From Deltaproteobacteria bacterium (GTDB lineage: Bacteria > Myxococcota_A > UBA796 > SXON01): DNA of 64,000 nucleotides. Location: the NCBI GenBank assembly GCA_947445035.1, contig CANFCK010000002.1, positions 285,212 through 349,211 of the forward strand, read 5' to 3'. Below are positions 15,787 to 24,586 of this stretch, one piece after another. The translations under genes and the position numbers were made by a program. Below the pieces are notes generated by a model, which was given only the letters and a program-made list of their open reading frames with translations, was not told the DNA's origin and did not search any database. How positions within the stretch are numbered: the stretch's first letter is position 1; the number at the start of each line of letters is the position of its first letter.

Positions 15787-17979
15787 TCATTGATAGCGGA
15801 AAAGCAGCGTCCCGCCCGCCCGCAGCTCCGCGTGCTCGAACGTTGGCGCGCTCCACTGCACCCCGTTGAGTTCGATCCCGACGAGGCTTCCCTCCCCTTG
15901 CTTGGAGACCACGAAGGTCCCGTCGCCAATGGGCACCTCCAGCCTCTCGAACGCCGGCTCCCCGAGAATATAGTTGGGCGTGCCCGCGATTGGGTAGAAC
16001 CCCGAGGCGGCAAAGAGGTACCACGCGGAGAGCGTCCCGGCGTCATCGTTGCCGGCGAGACCGTCCGGGTCGTTGTGGTACTGAGTTTCCATCAGCCACG
16101 CCACCCATGCGCGCGTGGCGACGGCGTCGCCCCACAAGGTGAAGAGCCAGGCCGCGTGGATGTCGGGTTCGTTTCCGTGCCAGTACCAAGTGCCGGGGCC
16201 GATGATCTGGCCCTCGCCGCGCGCATTCACGAAGAACGTTTCGAGTCGGGCCCTGGCGGTCGCCTCCCCCCCGAGCACCGTCGCCAGCCCGTCCGCGTCC
16301 CACGGCGCCAACCACAGGTACTGCCAGGCGTTGCCTTCGACGAACTCCTCCTCCCAGCCCAACGGGTTCACATCTTCTTCGAAGGTGCCATCGCTGTACC
16401 GGGCATGGAACCAGCCCTGATCGACGTCATAGAGGTTTTTGTACAGGCCCGCCCGCCACGCGAAGTGCTCCGCAGACGTCGTGTCGCCAAGATGTTCGGC
16501 GGCGGCCACCAGCGCCGCGTCCGCCCACGCCAACTCAAGCTGCCACGCGACGCTGCCGCCCAGCACGTCCTGGGGGATAAAACCCAGCGATTCCAACTCA
16601 GCGATCGCCGGCCGTGCGTTGTACGGGTAGTCGCCTTCACCTCGCGCTTGGGCCACCATCATCGGCCAGGCAGCATCGATGTCCCAGCCCGGGACCCCCT
16701 TCACGATCGCGTCGGCCAGAGCGATGTCCGCAGGGGCGCCGATCATGCTCCCGCCCTCGGTCTGCGCCACGGGCCACCGCGGAAAGGCGCCGCCCTGTTC
16801 CGCCATCGCGACCAGGGATTGGGCGAAGCTCGCCGCGTCCTCGGGAAAGTACAGATCGAAGGCCGGGTGGGCCGTCCGGTAGGTGTCCCAGAGCGAAAGG
16901 TCGCTGTGGTAGCTCCAACCATCGGCCTGGTGGATCGCGCCGTCAAAGCCGATGTATCGCCCGTCCACATCCGAGTAGAGCGTGGGCATCTGCAACAGAT
17001 GGTAGAGCGACGTCCAGTAGATCGCCGCCTCGTCCTCCGTCGCACCTTCGATCGACCAGCCGTCGAACCGCTCTGCCCACAGCTCCCGCGTCTCCGCCTC
17101 CGTCACGTCCACGGACTGGTCCCCGGGCAGCTCCGCGTCCAGGTTGGCCTGGGCCTCGGCAACCCCAATCAGCGAAACGCCCACGCGGATCCGCGCTTCC
17201 TTGGCGGTGAAGTGCAGAATCGCGCCGACTTCGTTGCCGGTCGAGGCGGCCGGCGCACCGGGCAGGGGCTCCCCCTCGGACCACGTGCTGGCCGAGGCGA
17301 TGCCGGTATCGACGACGGCGTAGAAGTAGATCGGAAAACTGCCCCCGAAGCTGTCGTCGTTGGTCATGAACCCGGTCACGATCCCAGCGGCGACGTCCAC
17401 GTCGATCGCGGCGCCCAGGTTGGTCCCGTAGGAGACGTACCCGAGGTCAATCGCCAGGGTCGGATCGACCGTCGCCTCCGGGAAGAGGTATCGGTGGTGG
17501 CCAGCGTGAAGCGTCGCGGCCAACGACACCTCGATTCCATCGGCGAGGACAACGTCGTAGCGGCCAGGCCTCGCCGATTCTTCATCGTGGGAGAAGGGCT
17601 GGCGCCAGTCCGCAGGCCCGCGCGCGGTTTCCGGGATGCCGTCACCGGGCATGAACAGGATGTCCCCCAACGCGGGCACCCCCACCCCGTGCATGTGGAG
17701 GTGGGAGAACCCCTCGATGTGACCGTCGGGGTACCAGTAGCCGGAGCAATGAAACGCCCCGAAGCCGTCGCCCCCGTTGCTGGTGTCCGGGCCGAGCTTC
17801 ACGAGTCCGAACGGCGCCGTGGCCGCAGGCGTGGCCGAACCGACCCTGTAGCCGAGGCCGCCGGTGCCGATGAAGGGATCAACCTGCGACAGCGGGTCGA
17901 CCTCGCGGGCCGGCTCGACCTCGGGTTCTGGACAACCGACGAGGGTCAAAAGGCCTAGGGTCGTTTTTCGTCCAGCCAT
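15787..17979 (-). CDS. GH92 family alpha-mannosidase, predicted lipoprotein
   Basis: A 730-residue protein that starts with a short signal and lipobox (LTLVGC), then the GH92 opening VDPFIGTGG and YPDGHIEGFSHLHMHG. The conserved GH92 block EGNAWQYLWLAPWD (about residue 550) holds the catalytic Glu region, and GNDDAGTLSAWYLFAASGFYP matches the C-terminal GH92 signature. The family is calcium-dependent exo-alpha-mannosidase acting on N-glycan-type or yeast mannans. The lipid anchor places it in the periplasm or at the outer surface. It is divergent from the arylsulfotransferase-like lipoprotein gene, the starts being three bases apart, so their promoters must overlap each other's coding regions or share very little space. 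Confidence 0.92.
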   Translation of the reverse strand: MAGRKTTLGLLTLVGCPEPEVEPAREVDPLSQVDPFIGTGGLGYRVGSATPAATAPFGLVKLGPDTSNGGDGFGAFHCSGYWYPDGHIEGFSHLHMHGVGVPALGDILFMPGDGIPETARGPADWRQPFSHDEESARPGRYDVVLADGIEVSLAATLHAGHHRYLFPEATVDPTLAIDLGYVSYGTNLGAAIDVDVAAGIVTGFMTNDDSFGGSFPIYFYAVVDTGIASASTWSEGEPLPGAPAASTGNEVGAILHFTAKEARIRVGVSLIGVAEAQANLDAELPGDQSVDVTEAETRELWAERFDGWSIEGATEDEAAIYWTSLYHLLQMPTLYSDVDGRYIGFDGAIHQADGWSYHSDLSLWDTYRTAHPAFDLYFPEDAASFAQSLVAMAEQGGAFPRWPVAQTEGGSMIGAPADIALADAIVKGVPGWDIDAAWPMMVAQARGEGDYPYNARPAIAELESLGFIPQDVLGGSVAWQLELAWADAALVAAAEHLGDTTSAEHFAWRAGLYKNLYDVDQGWFHARYSDGTFEEDVNPLGWEEEFVEGNAWQYLWLAPWDADGLATVLGGEATARARLETFFVNARGEGQIIGPGTWYWHGNEPDIHAAWLFTLWGDAVATRAWVAWLMETQYHNDPDGLAGNDDAGTLSAWYLFAASGFYPIAGTPNYILGEPAFERLEVPIGDGTFVVSKQGEGSLVGIELNGVQWSAPTFEHAELRAGGTLLFRYQ

Positions 17980-17981
17980 GT

Positions 17982-19367
17982 TTGCGGTCTAATCCGCGCC
18001 CCGCTCTGATCACCACGTTACGCGCCCCACTCGGAGGCCGCCTGCCCGCTCTCCTGCTGTCCCTTTCGCTGCTCGCCTGCACCGCCGAAGCGCCGGATGT
18101 GCGGACTGTAGGCAAGGTCAAGGTTCGCCAGGAGCGGGACACGCCGCTGAGCCTCGTGGAGTGGACACCGCCGCGCGGCCAACAGAGCCGGGCGGTCACC
18201 GAAGAAGAGGGCGGCGATCAACTTACCACCGAGTGGCGAGACGGCACCGGTGAGCCCATCGAACTGGCGATGCTCGGTCTCGCCGCGAGCACCGCCTACC
18301 GGGCCTGGGTCGAGTTGGAGGACGGTGCCACCTCCGACGCGATCGAGTTCGTGACCGACCCGGTGCCCGCTGAGTTTCCGGACTGGACGATCAGCGGCGA
18401 CCCGGGCTGGCGGGGGTGGATGCTGACCGAAGTGATGGGCTCGGGCCGGCGTGCCGTGCTCCTGGACGCCAAGGGCCGAACGGCGTGGTACTCCGAACGA
18501 TTCCCCTCGTCAGACCCGACCATCCGTGCGGCGTTGCGCCAAGAAGGCGACGGCATCTGGGTCCTCACCGAATCGTCGGGCGCGGGATTGGCGCGCCTGC
18601 GCGCCTACGGATGGGACAGCGTCGAGATCGCGTCGTACACGGTAGGCCGGTGGACCCACGACTTCGTCGTGATGTCGACGGGCGAGTTTTTGTGGCTGGA
18701 GGACGACTGCCGGCGGGTCGGCAACGGCGAGACCGCCTGCGGGGAGCGGGTGATGCGTGGCACTGTGGACGACCTCGACGCGGCCGTCGAGTTGTGGTCG
18801 GTCTTCGACGACTTCGATCCGCAGGTGGACGGCATCGTGCGTCCCGACGGCGACTGGACCCACGCCAACGCCATCGACGTCGATGAAGCCGCTGGGCGGA
18901 TCAGCGTCGGACTCCGCGGGCTGTCGGCCATCCTCCAGCTTGACCTCGACACCGGCGCCGTGCTTCGGCAGATCGGCGGGCCGCACTCCGACTTTGTCCC
19001 CGCCGACGCGGACTCCACCCTCGACGGGCAACACCAGTTCGACTTCTTATCGGCCGACACCGCCATCATCTATGACAACCGCGCTACCGAGGACGTCTCG
19101 CGCGTGGTGACGATGGAATTCGACGACGACGCGGGCACCATGACCGCTGTCGGTGTCATCAACCCCGACCCGGAGCTGTGGGGCTACTTCCTCGGCGACG
19201 TAGACCGGTTCGGCTCCGGAACCCTCGTCACCTGGTCCTCGGCAGGCATCATCGCCAAGTACGACCCTGACGGCGTCGAGGACTGGAGCCTGGCCTCAAA
19301 CCTGGGCGTTGCCTTCGGCTACACCACTCGCATCACCGCGCTCCCCGGCATGGCCGCGGTCGAGTGA
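17982..19367 (+). CDS. Arylsulfotransferase (ASST)-like lipoprotein
   Basis: About 461 residues from TTG 17982. The N-terminus is a signal with lipobox SLLAC. After a fibronectin-like segment (residues about 50-125) comes a beta-propeller-like region with repeated strands. WTHANAIDVDEA, VGLRGLSAILQLDLDTG and VLRQIGG match the ASST/aryl-sulfate sulfotransferase family (PF05935), as does the later GQHQFDF. The family moves sulfate between phenolic esters in the periplasm without PAPS. I cannot confirm the catalytic His residues by eye, so a non-catalytic propeller is possible. It ends at a shared hairpin with the convergent DUF11-like gene. Confidence 0.72.
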   Translation: MRSNPRPALITTLRAPLGGRLPALLLSLSLLACTAEAPDVRTVGKVKVRQERDTPLSLVEWTPPRGQQSRAVTEEEGGDQLTTEWRDGTGEPIELAMLGLAASTAYRAWVELEDGATSDAIEFVTDPVPAEFPDWTISGDPGWRGWMLTEVMGSGRRAVLLDAKGRTAWYSERFPSSDPTIRAALRQEGDGIWVLTESSGAGLARLRAYGWDSVEIASYTVGRWTHDFVVMSTGEFLWLEDDCRRVGNGETACGERVMRGTVDDLDAAVELWSVFDDFDPQVDGIVRPDGDWTHANAIDVDEAAGRISVGLRGLSAILQLDLDTGAVLRQIGGPHSDFVPADADSTLDGQHQFDFLSADTAIIYDNRATEDVSRVVTMEFDDDAGTMTAVGVINPDPELWGYFLGDVDRFGSGTLVTWSSAGIIAKYDPDGVEDWSLASNLGVAFGYTTRITALPGMAAVE

Positions 19368-19378
19368 CAAAAACGCCG

Positions 19379-19410
19379 AAGGGCGCGACCCCGGTAGAGG
19401 CCGCGCCCTT
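19379..19410. terminator. Bidirectional rho-independent terminator
   Basis: AAGGGCGCG (19379-19387) pairs exactly with CGCGCCCTT (19402-19410), a nine-base stem with a 14-base loop. It lies between the convergent stops at 19367 and 19426. On the plus strand it is followed by tccccctttt; on the minus strand by a GTTTTT run (plus-strand aaaaac at 19369-19374). This suits termination from both sides. Confidence 0.8.
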
Positions 19411-19425
19411 TCCCCCTTTTGGGAA

Positions 19426-20214
19426 CTATAGGCAAACCCGGTAGGGCGAGACGTAGGACGAGTAGCCGCCCAGGCCGTCGGGGAAGTGGGTCATCCCTTC
19501 CCAGCAGTTGGCGTCCACGCCGTAGCCGACGAACTCGGCTTCCACGCCCGCGGTGGTGGCGTAGTAGAACTCCAACATGTTGCCCGTCACGGTCCACTCG
19601 CCAAAGTAGTCGGGGTAGTCGGCGAAGGAGATGTCCCCGTCGGCCTCGAGGGTTGCCACGTGGGTGGAGATCGAACTCGGGTAGAGCTCGCACTCGTAGT
19701 AGGACTCGAGGCTCGTCCCCGTGCAGTGCGAGTTGTCGACGTCGGTGTCGACCGTCGGGGCCGCGACCGTGACGTTGCTGGGGTTGCCGATCTCGGTGTC
19801 GACGTTGTTGCCGAGCGGGTCACCCGAGGTGGTCGTGGTCGCGGTCGTCGAGAAGTCGAGGGTGCCGGCGCTCTCGGGGAGGGCGATGTTCACCGTGGCG
19901 GTGGCCGAGGTGCCCTTGTTCACGGTGCCGACGTTGCAGGTGACCAGCGTGCCGCTGCGGCTGCAGGTGCCGGCGGTGGTGCTGATGGTGCCGAGGACGC
20001 CCATCACGTGCACCGTGGGGGAGGTGTTGGTCTGGGGAAGCTGGATGAAAAGTTTGACGCCGGAGGCGTTCTTGTTGGTGCTGACGTTGCTGACCTTGAA
20101 CGTCCAGGCGCCGGACGCGTCGACCGCGTAGCTGGCCGGAGCGGTGATGGTGGTGGTGAGGTCGGGGACGGGGGCGGCGAAGGCGGACGAAGCGGCGAGG
20201 ATGAGAGCGAGCAT
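19426..20214 (-). CDS. Secreted protein with DUF11-like Ig-fold domain
   Basis: A 262-residue protein beginning with a short signal peptide ([15 protein letters not shown]). Residues about 17-150 form a beta-rich domain of the DUF11/CARDB kind: [18 protein letters not shown], then [20 protein letters not shown], then [18 protein letters not shown]. The C-terminal 100 residues are a Cys-containing segment with alternating hydrophobic strands that I do not recognise. A Thr/Ser-rich linker joins the two. It is likely extracellular or on the surface. It stands alone, convergent with the ASST-like gene and divergent from the aldehyde dehydrogenase gene, with 117 bases upstream of its start for a promoter. 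Confidence 0.75.
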   Translation of the reverse strand: MLALILAASSAFAAPVPDLTTTITAPASYAVDASGAWTFKVSNVSTNKNASGVKLFIQLPQTNTSPTVHVMGVLGTISTTAGTCSRSGTLVTCNVGTVNKGTSATATVNIALPESAGTLDFSTTATTTTSGDPLGNNVDTEIGNPSNVTVAAPTVDTDVDNSHCTGTSLESYYECELYPSSISTHVATLEADGDISFADYPDYFGEWTVTGNMLEFYYATTAGVEAEFVGYGVDANCWEGMTHFPDGLGGYSSYVSPYRVCL

Positions 20215-20331
20215 GATCTTGATTCCGGGGTGGGTGGACCGCGGCGGGGGTCGCCGTCGGTGAATGCACTGTCGCCCACCGGATCGCCCGCAGCTACGAG
20301 TCGTCAGATCGGCGTCAGATTAGACTTCCGG

Positions 20332-21765
20332 ATGTACCCAGACACCCTCCTCCACATCGACGGCGCCTGGCGCTCGGGCCGGCAGGGGCGGACCATCCCC
20401 GTCCAGAACCCCGCTACGGGCGCGATCATCGGGCAGGTCGCCCACGCAGAGAAAGACGACCTGGACGAGGCCCTGGCCGCAGCCGAGCGAGGGTTCCAAC
20501 TCTGGCGTCGCACCAGCGCTTACGACCGCTACCAGGTGATGCGAAAGGCGGCGGACCTGTTTGGCAGCCGCGCTGACGACATCGCTCGGCGCCTCACGCT
20601 CGAACAGGGCAAACCCCTGGCCGAAGCGTTGGGCGAGGTCAAGCTCGGCGTCGACCTGATCCAGTGGTTTGCGGAGGAGGGTCGGCGCACCTACGGGCGG
20701 GTGATCCCATCACGATTGCCGAATGTCGAGCAGCTGGTGGTGCGGGAGCCGGTCGGTCCGGTCGCAGCGTTCACCCCATGGAACTTCCCCATCAACCAGG
20801 TGGTCCGGAAGCTGTGTGGCGCGGTCGCAACCGGCTGCTCGATCATCATCAAGGCCCCCGAAGAAACCCCCGCCTCCCCTGCGGACCTCGTCGCTGCGTT
20901 CGTCGATGCCGGCGTTCCTCCCGGGGTGGTACAGCTCGTCTTCGGCGTTCCCGCCGAGATCAGCAGCTACCTGATCCCCCACCCGGTCATCCGGAAGGTC
21001 ACCTTCACCGGGAGCACCCAGGTCGGAAAACATCTCGCTGCCCTGGCTGGGCTGCACATGAAGCGGGCGACGATGGAGCTCGGCGGCCACGCTCCGGTTG
21101 TGGTCTTCGCCGATGCCGACGTCGACCATGCAGCAAAACTACTCGCGACGGTGAAATACCGTAACGCCGGCCAGGTGTGTACGAGCCCGACGCGGTTTCT
21201 GGTCGAGCGGCCGGTCTATGAGCGCTTCGTAGAGGGCTTCGTAGCGGCTGCCGAACGAATCGTCGTGGGCGATGGTTTACTGCCCACCACCCGCATGGGT
21301 CCGCTCGCCAACGAACGCCGCCTGCACGCGATGGAAGAGCTGGTAGCCGACGCCAGCGAATGCGGCGCCCGCGTGCTGACCGGCGGCCACCGCATCGGCG
21401 CCCAAGGCTTCTTCTTCGCCCCGACCGTCCTCGTCGACCTGCCCGCCCGGGCGCGGATCCTGAACGAGGAGCCCTTCGGCCCCATCGTGCCCATTCAGCC
21501 ATTCGACTCCTTCGCGGAGGTCATGGCGGAGGCCAACCGACTGCCCTACGGGCTTGCGGCGTACGCCTACACCAAGTCGTTGACGACCGCGCAAGCGTAC
21601 TCGGCGTCGGTCGAAAGCGGAATGGTGGCGATCAACCACCACGGGCTGGCCCTCCCCGAGCTGCCATTCGGCGGCATCAAGGACTCAGGGCACGGCAACG
21701 AAGGCGGGACGGAGGGCCTGGAAGGGTACCTCAACACCAAGCTCGTCACTCGCGCCGGGCTATGA
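20332..21765 (+). CDS. NAD(P)-dependent aldehyde dehydrogenase, succinate-semialdehyde type
   Basis: A 477-residue ALDH from ATG 20332, which sits exactly where the family N-terminus (HIDGAWRSG) begins. Visible motifs are TPWNFPINQ, the NAD-binding FTGSTQVGK, general-base Glu in MELGGHAPV (about residue 250), the catalytic Cys in [12 protein letters not shown] (about residue 283) and the C-terminal [12 protein letters not shown]. The close spacing of motifs and the FTPWNFP variant fit succinate-semialdehyde/medium-chain ALDH families. It oxidises an aldehyde to a carboxylate in the cytoplasm. It is followed seven bases later by the exonuclease III gene, so they may share a transcript without sharing a pathway. 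Confidence 0.93.
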   Translation: MYPDTLLHIDGAWRSGRQGRTIPVQNPATGAIIGQVAHAEKDDLDEALAAAERGFQLWRRTSAYDRYQVMRKAADLFGSRADDIARRLTLEQGKPLAEALGEVKLGVDLIQWFAEEGRRTYGRVIPSRLPNVEQLVVREPVGPVAAFTPWNFPINQVVRKLCGAVATGCSIIIKAPEETPASPADLVAAFVDAGVPPGVVQLVFGVPAEISSYLIPHPVIRKVTFTGSTQVGKHLAALAGLHMKRATMELGGHAPVVVFADADVDHAAKLLATVKYRNAGQVCTSPTRFLVERPVYERFVEGFVAAAERIVVGDGLLPTTRMGPLANERRLHAMEELVADASECGARVLTGGHRIGAQGFFFAPTVLVDLPARARILNEEPFGPIVPIQPFDSFAEVMAEANRLPYGLAAYAYTKSLTTAQAYSASVESGMVAINHHGLALPELPFGGIKDSGHGNEGGTEGLEGYLNTKLVTRAGL

Positions 21766-21772
21766 GCGCCCA

Positions 21773-22531
21773 ATGAATATCACCACGTTCAACGTGAACT
21801 CCATCCGCGCGCGGCTAGATCGACTGCTCCGCTGGCTCGACGACCGTGATCCCGATGTGGTGTGCCTACAAGAGCTCAAGTGCACCGAGGTGGAGCTGCC
21901 GCGGGCCGAGCTCGAAAAGCGCGGCTATCACGTGGTGATCTCGGGCCAGAAGTCCTGGAATGGCGTCGCCATCCTCTCCAAACAGCCGATCACCGACGTC
22001 GAGATCGACGTTCCCTGGCGGGGAGACGTGCAGGCCCGCGGCATCACCGGGGTGGTGGCGGGCCTGCGAATCGTGAACTTGTACGTCGTCAACGGGCAAG
22101 ACACTGCCAGCGACAAGTACGCCTACAAGCTGGAGTGGCTCAAGCAGCTGCGAGAGTGGGTCGCTCCGCACGTCGGGGGCCCGCTGGTGGTGTGCGGCGA
22201 CTTCAACATCGCGCCGGCCGACCTCGACGTCTACGACCCCGCCAACTGGACCGAGCAGGTGCTCTGCACCACCGCCGAGCGCGACGCGTTTTTTGGCCTC
22301 CTCGCGCTGGGCCTCACCGACAGCTTTCGCAAACTCCATCCCACTCGCCGGCAGTTTACCTGGTGGGACTACCGGCAAAGCGGGTTTGAGCAGAACAAGG
22401 GCGTCCGCATCGACCACCATCTGCTCAGCGCGGCGCTGCTTCCCCGGCTCGTAGATGTGACCGTGGATCTCGTTGAGCGCGGCCAGCCGCAGGCGAGTGA
22501 TCATGCGCCGGTGACATTGCACCTTTCCTAA
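21773..22531 (+). CDS. xth: Exodeoxyribonuclease III (AP endonuclease)
   Basis: A 252-residue enzyme of the exonuclease III/AP-endonuclease family, close to the usual length. Motifs are TFNVNSIRARL (N-terminal Asn), VVCLQELKC (metal-binding Glu), GVAILSK, VNLYVVNGQ, VVCGDFNIAPADLDVYDP (Asp/Asn) and a C-terminal GVRIDHHLLS and SDHAPV (catalytic His). It cuts DNA at abasic sites and removes 3' blocking groups in base-excision repair. It starts with ATG directly behind the ALDH gene and ends at the stop shared with a convergent gene at 22532. Confidence 0.95.
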   Translation: MNITTFNVNSIRARLDRLLRWLDDRDPDVVCLQELKCTEVELPRAELEKRGYHVVISGQKSWNGVAILSKQPITDVEIDVPWRGDVQARGITGVVAGLRIVNLYVVNGQDTASDKYAYKLEWLKQLREWVAPHVGGPLVVCGDFNIAPADLDVYDPANWTEQVLCTTAERDAFFGLLALGLTDSFRKLHPTRRQFTWWDYRQSGFEQNKGVRIDHHLLSAALLPRLVDVTVDLVERGQPQASDHAPVTLHLS

Positions 22532-23221
22532 TCAGCGCACCCGGCTGATCATCGCGCGGGTCGCGGTGTAAACCTCCACCTCCAACGTGCGGTCCACCAA
22601 GCCAGCCCACGTCTCGAAGGGCTCCAGGAGGCCTTCGAGCGGATCCGTCGCCGAGGGCAGCTGCGCCAGCTCCTCGCGCAGCCTCCCCTCTGCTGCGGCG
22701 ATCCCTGCGGACAGGCGAGGCCCCACGGCGCTCATCAACGAGCGGCAGCCGTCGGGGTCGCGCCCACCCGCAAACAGCGGTTCGAGGTACACCACGACCT
22801 TTTCCCAAGCCGACTCGACGGCGGAATCCAGACCTGAGGGCAAAAGCACAAGCGGGCGTGTCGCCGCCGCCAAGGTGCCGACGCTCTCTCCAGCGCGACG
22901 ACCCTCTACGATCGCGGTCAGCAGGGCCTTATGGGGACCCTGCAGCGCGTCCAGCAGCGGCACCAGCGCGTCGCTGAAGCGCGTCAGGGTCGCGACCTCT
23001 TGCTCCTCGCCGATGGTCCGCCGCGCCAGCTCGGCCGAGCACACTTCCCACGTCGATACGGCGGCGGTCCCCGGCCGCTTCAGCTGGGCGTCCACCTGCT
23101 CCTGCAGCTCGGCCCACGCCGTCGCGACCGCCGGACACCATCGCTGCCCCACGACGGCCGGAGCGTCGACCGCACCCGCCAATCGCTCCCTCACCCTGCC
23201 GAGCCAGTTCCGCGCACGCAT
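22532..23221 (-). CDS. Hypothetical alpha-helical protein
   Basis: A 229-residue protein that I do not recognise. It is rich in Ala, Leu, Glu and Arg with little beta character, so it is probably an all-helical cytoplasmic protein; no signal peptide, membrane helix or catalytic motif is seen. ATG 23221 is chosen because it leaves a small gap before the divergent AAA+ gene, whereas the longer open frame to 23512 would run deep into it. Codon use and GC are like the neighbours. The head-to-head position suggests shared control with the AAA+ ATPase and possibly a partner role. Confidence 0.7.
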   Translation of the reverse strand: MRARNWLGRVRERLAGAVDAPAVVGQRWCPAVATAWAELQEQVDAQLKRPGTAAVSTWEVCSAELARRTIGEEQEVATLTRFSDALVPLLDALQGPHKALLTAIVEGRRAGESVGTLAAATRPLVLLPSGLDSAVESAWEKVVVYLEPLFAGGRDPDGCRSLMSAVGPRLSAGIAAAEGRLREELAQLPSATDPLEGLLEPFETWAGLVDRTLEVEVYTATRAMISRVR

Positions 23222-23242
23222 CGCTGCATGATATCCGGATCC

Positions 23243-24586
23243 ATGCCCCACGATCCCGACGACCCCGAATCGGACATCCCGACCATCCGGCTCGGCGGCG
23301 CGCAGCCGCGCATGGGCGACCTCCCGGCGGCAGGTTTCTTGCCCCGCGAACCTCGATCTTGGGAAGAAGTGGGGCTCGAAGCCGCCCAGGTGGAGGCAAT
23401 CGTGCTGCGGTACCTCGCACGGGAGGGGACCGCCCACGGGCGCGCGATCGCCAACGAGGTCGCGCTCTCCACCGGGATGATCAAGGACCTCCTCGATGGG
23501 CTCAAGACGCAAAAGCTACTCCAACATCGCGGCGCCACCGCCACGGGCGATTTTATCTGGGAGCTCACCGACCTCGGACGGCACACCGGCATCGAGTCCC
23601 GCAAGCTGACGACCTACGTGGGGCCAACGCCGGTCCCGTTCTCCCAGTACGTCCGCGCGGTCGCGGCCCAGTCGATCTCTGCCGTTCGCTCGACCGCGGA
23701 CGACTTGCACCGCGCCTTCGAAGACATGACCCTCGGCCAGGGGCTCATCGACGCGCTGGGCCCCGCCATCTCCAGCGGCCGAGCGCTCTTCCTGTACGGC
23801 GAGCCTGGGAACGGCAAGACCAGCATCGCGGAGCGGGTCACGCGCAGCTTCGGCGACACGATCTGGGTGCCCATCACGCTGCTCATCGACGGGCACATCG
23901 TGAAACTCTACGATCCCGCCACCCACAACCATCGCCCCGAGCGCCAACGTACGCTTTCGGTGCTCGATCGGGCCGATCGGCGCTGGGTTCGCATTGACCG
24001 CCCCACCGTCATCGCCGGCGGTGAGCTGACCCTCGACATGCTCGAGATCCAGCGGAATCCGGTCTCTGGCGTGTGCGAGGCGCCCCTTCAGCTCAAGGCC
24101 AATTGCGGGACGTTGGTGATCGACGACTTCGGCCGCCAACGGATCGACCCGCTGACCCTGTTGAATCGGTGGATTTTCCCCCTCGAACGCCGTATCGACT
24201 ACCTTCGCCTCCCAGACGGGCGCAAGATTGCCGCCCCGTTCGATCCGCTCCTGGTCTTTTCGACCAACATCGACCCCGCCACCCTCGTGGACGAGGCGTT
24301 CCTACGGCGGATTCCCTACAAGATCCGCGTGCCGGACCCCACGCGCGACGAGTTCGGCCAGCTGCTCATCGACACCGCCGAGCGCATGGATGTGCGGGTA
24401 CCGCCGGGCTCGCTCACGTGGCTCATCGACCAACATTACCGCAACCGGCCGATGCGCTTCTGCCACCCCCGCGACCTGTTGCAACAAGTGGCCGACCACG
24501 CGCGGTACGCCCAGGAGGAAGCCGTCGCGACCCCAGCGGCCTGGGACCGGGCGGTGGCCAACTACTTCGGGGCCTCCGGACGGTGA
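23243..24586 (+). CDS. AAA+ ATPase with N-terminal winged-helix domain
   Basis: A 447-residue protein. Residues about 45-115 look like a winged-helix domain (IVLRYLAREGTAHGRAIANE, then STGMIKDLLDGLKTQKLL). The ATPase domain has Walker A GEPGNGKTS (about 186-193), a Walker B-like LVIDDFGRQ, an FSTN sensor-1 stretch and LVDEAFLRRIPYK with Arg residues where an Arg finger is expected. After that come a small helical domain and a final helix. AAA+ proteins with this order remodel protein or nucleic acid complexes; the target is unknown. It overlaps the COG0523-MobA gene by four bases (GTGA) and is divergent from the helical protein gene at 22532-23221. Confidence 0.8.
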   Translation: MPHDPDDPESDIPTIRLGGAQPRMGDLPAAGFLPREPRSWEEVGLEAAQVEAIVLRYLAREGTAHGRAIANEVALSTGMIKDLLDGLKTQKLLQHRGATATGDFIWELTDLGRHTGIESRKLTTYVGPTPVPFSQYVRAVAAQSISAVRSTADDLHRAFEDMTLGQGLIDALGPAISSGRALFLYGEPGNGKTSIAERVTRSFGDTIWVPITLLIDGHIVKLYDPATHNHRPERQRTLSVLDRADRRWVRIDRPTVIAGGELTLDMLEIQRNPVSGVCEAPLQLKANCGTLVIDDFGRQRIDPLTLLNRWIFPLERRIDYLRLPDGRKIAAPFDPLLVFSTNIDPATLVDEAFLRRIPYKIRVPDPTRDEFGQLLIDTAERMDVRVPPGSLTWLIDQHYRNRPMRFCHPRDLLQQVADHARYAQEEAVATPAAWDRAVANYFGASGR

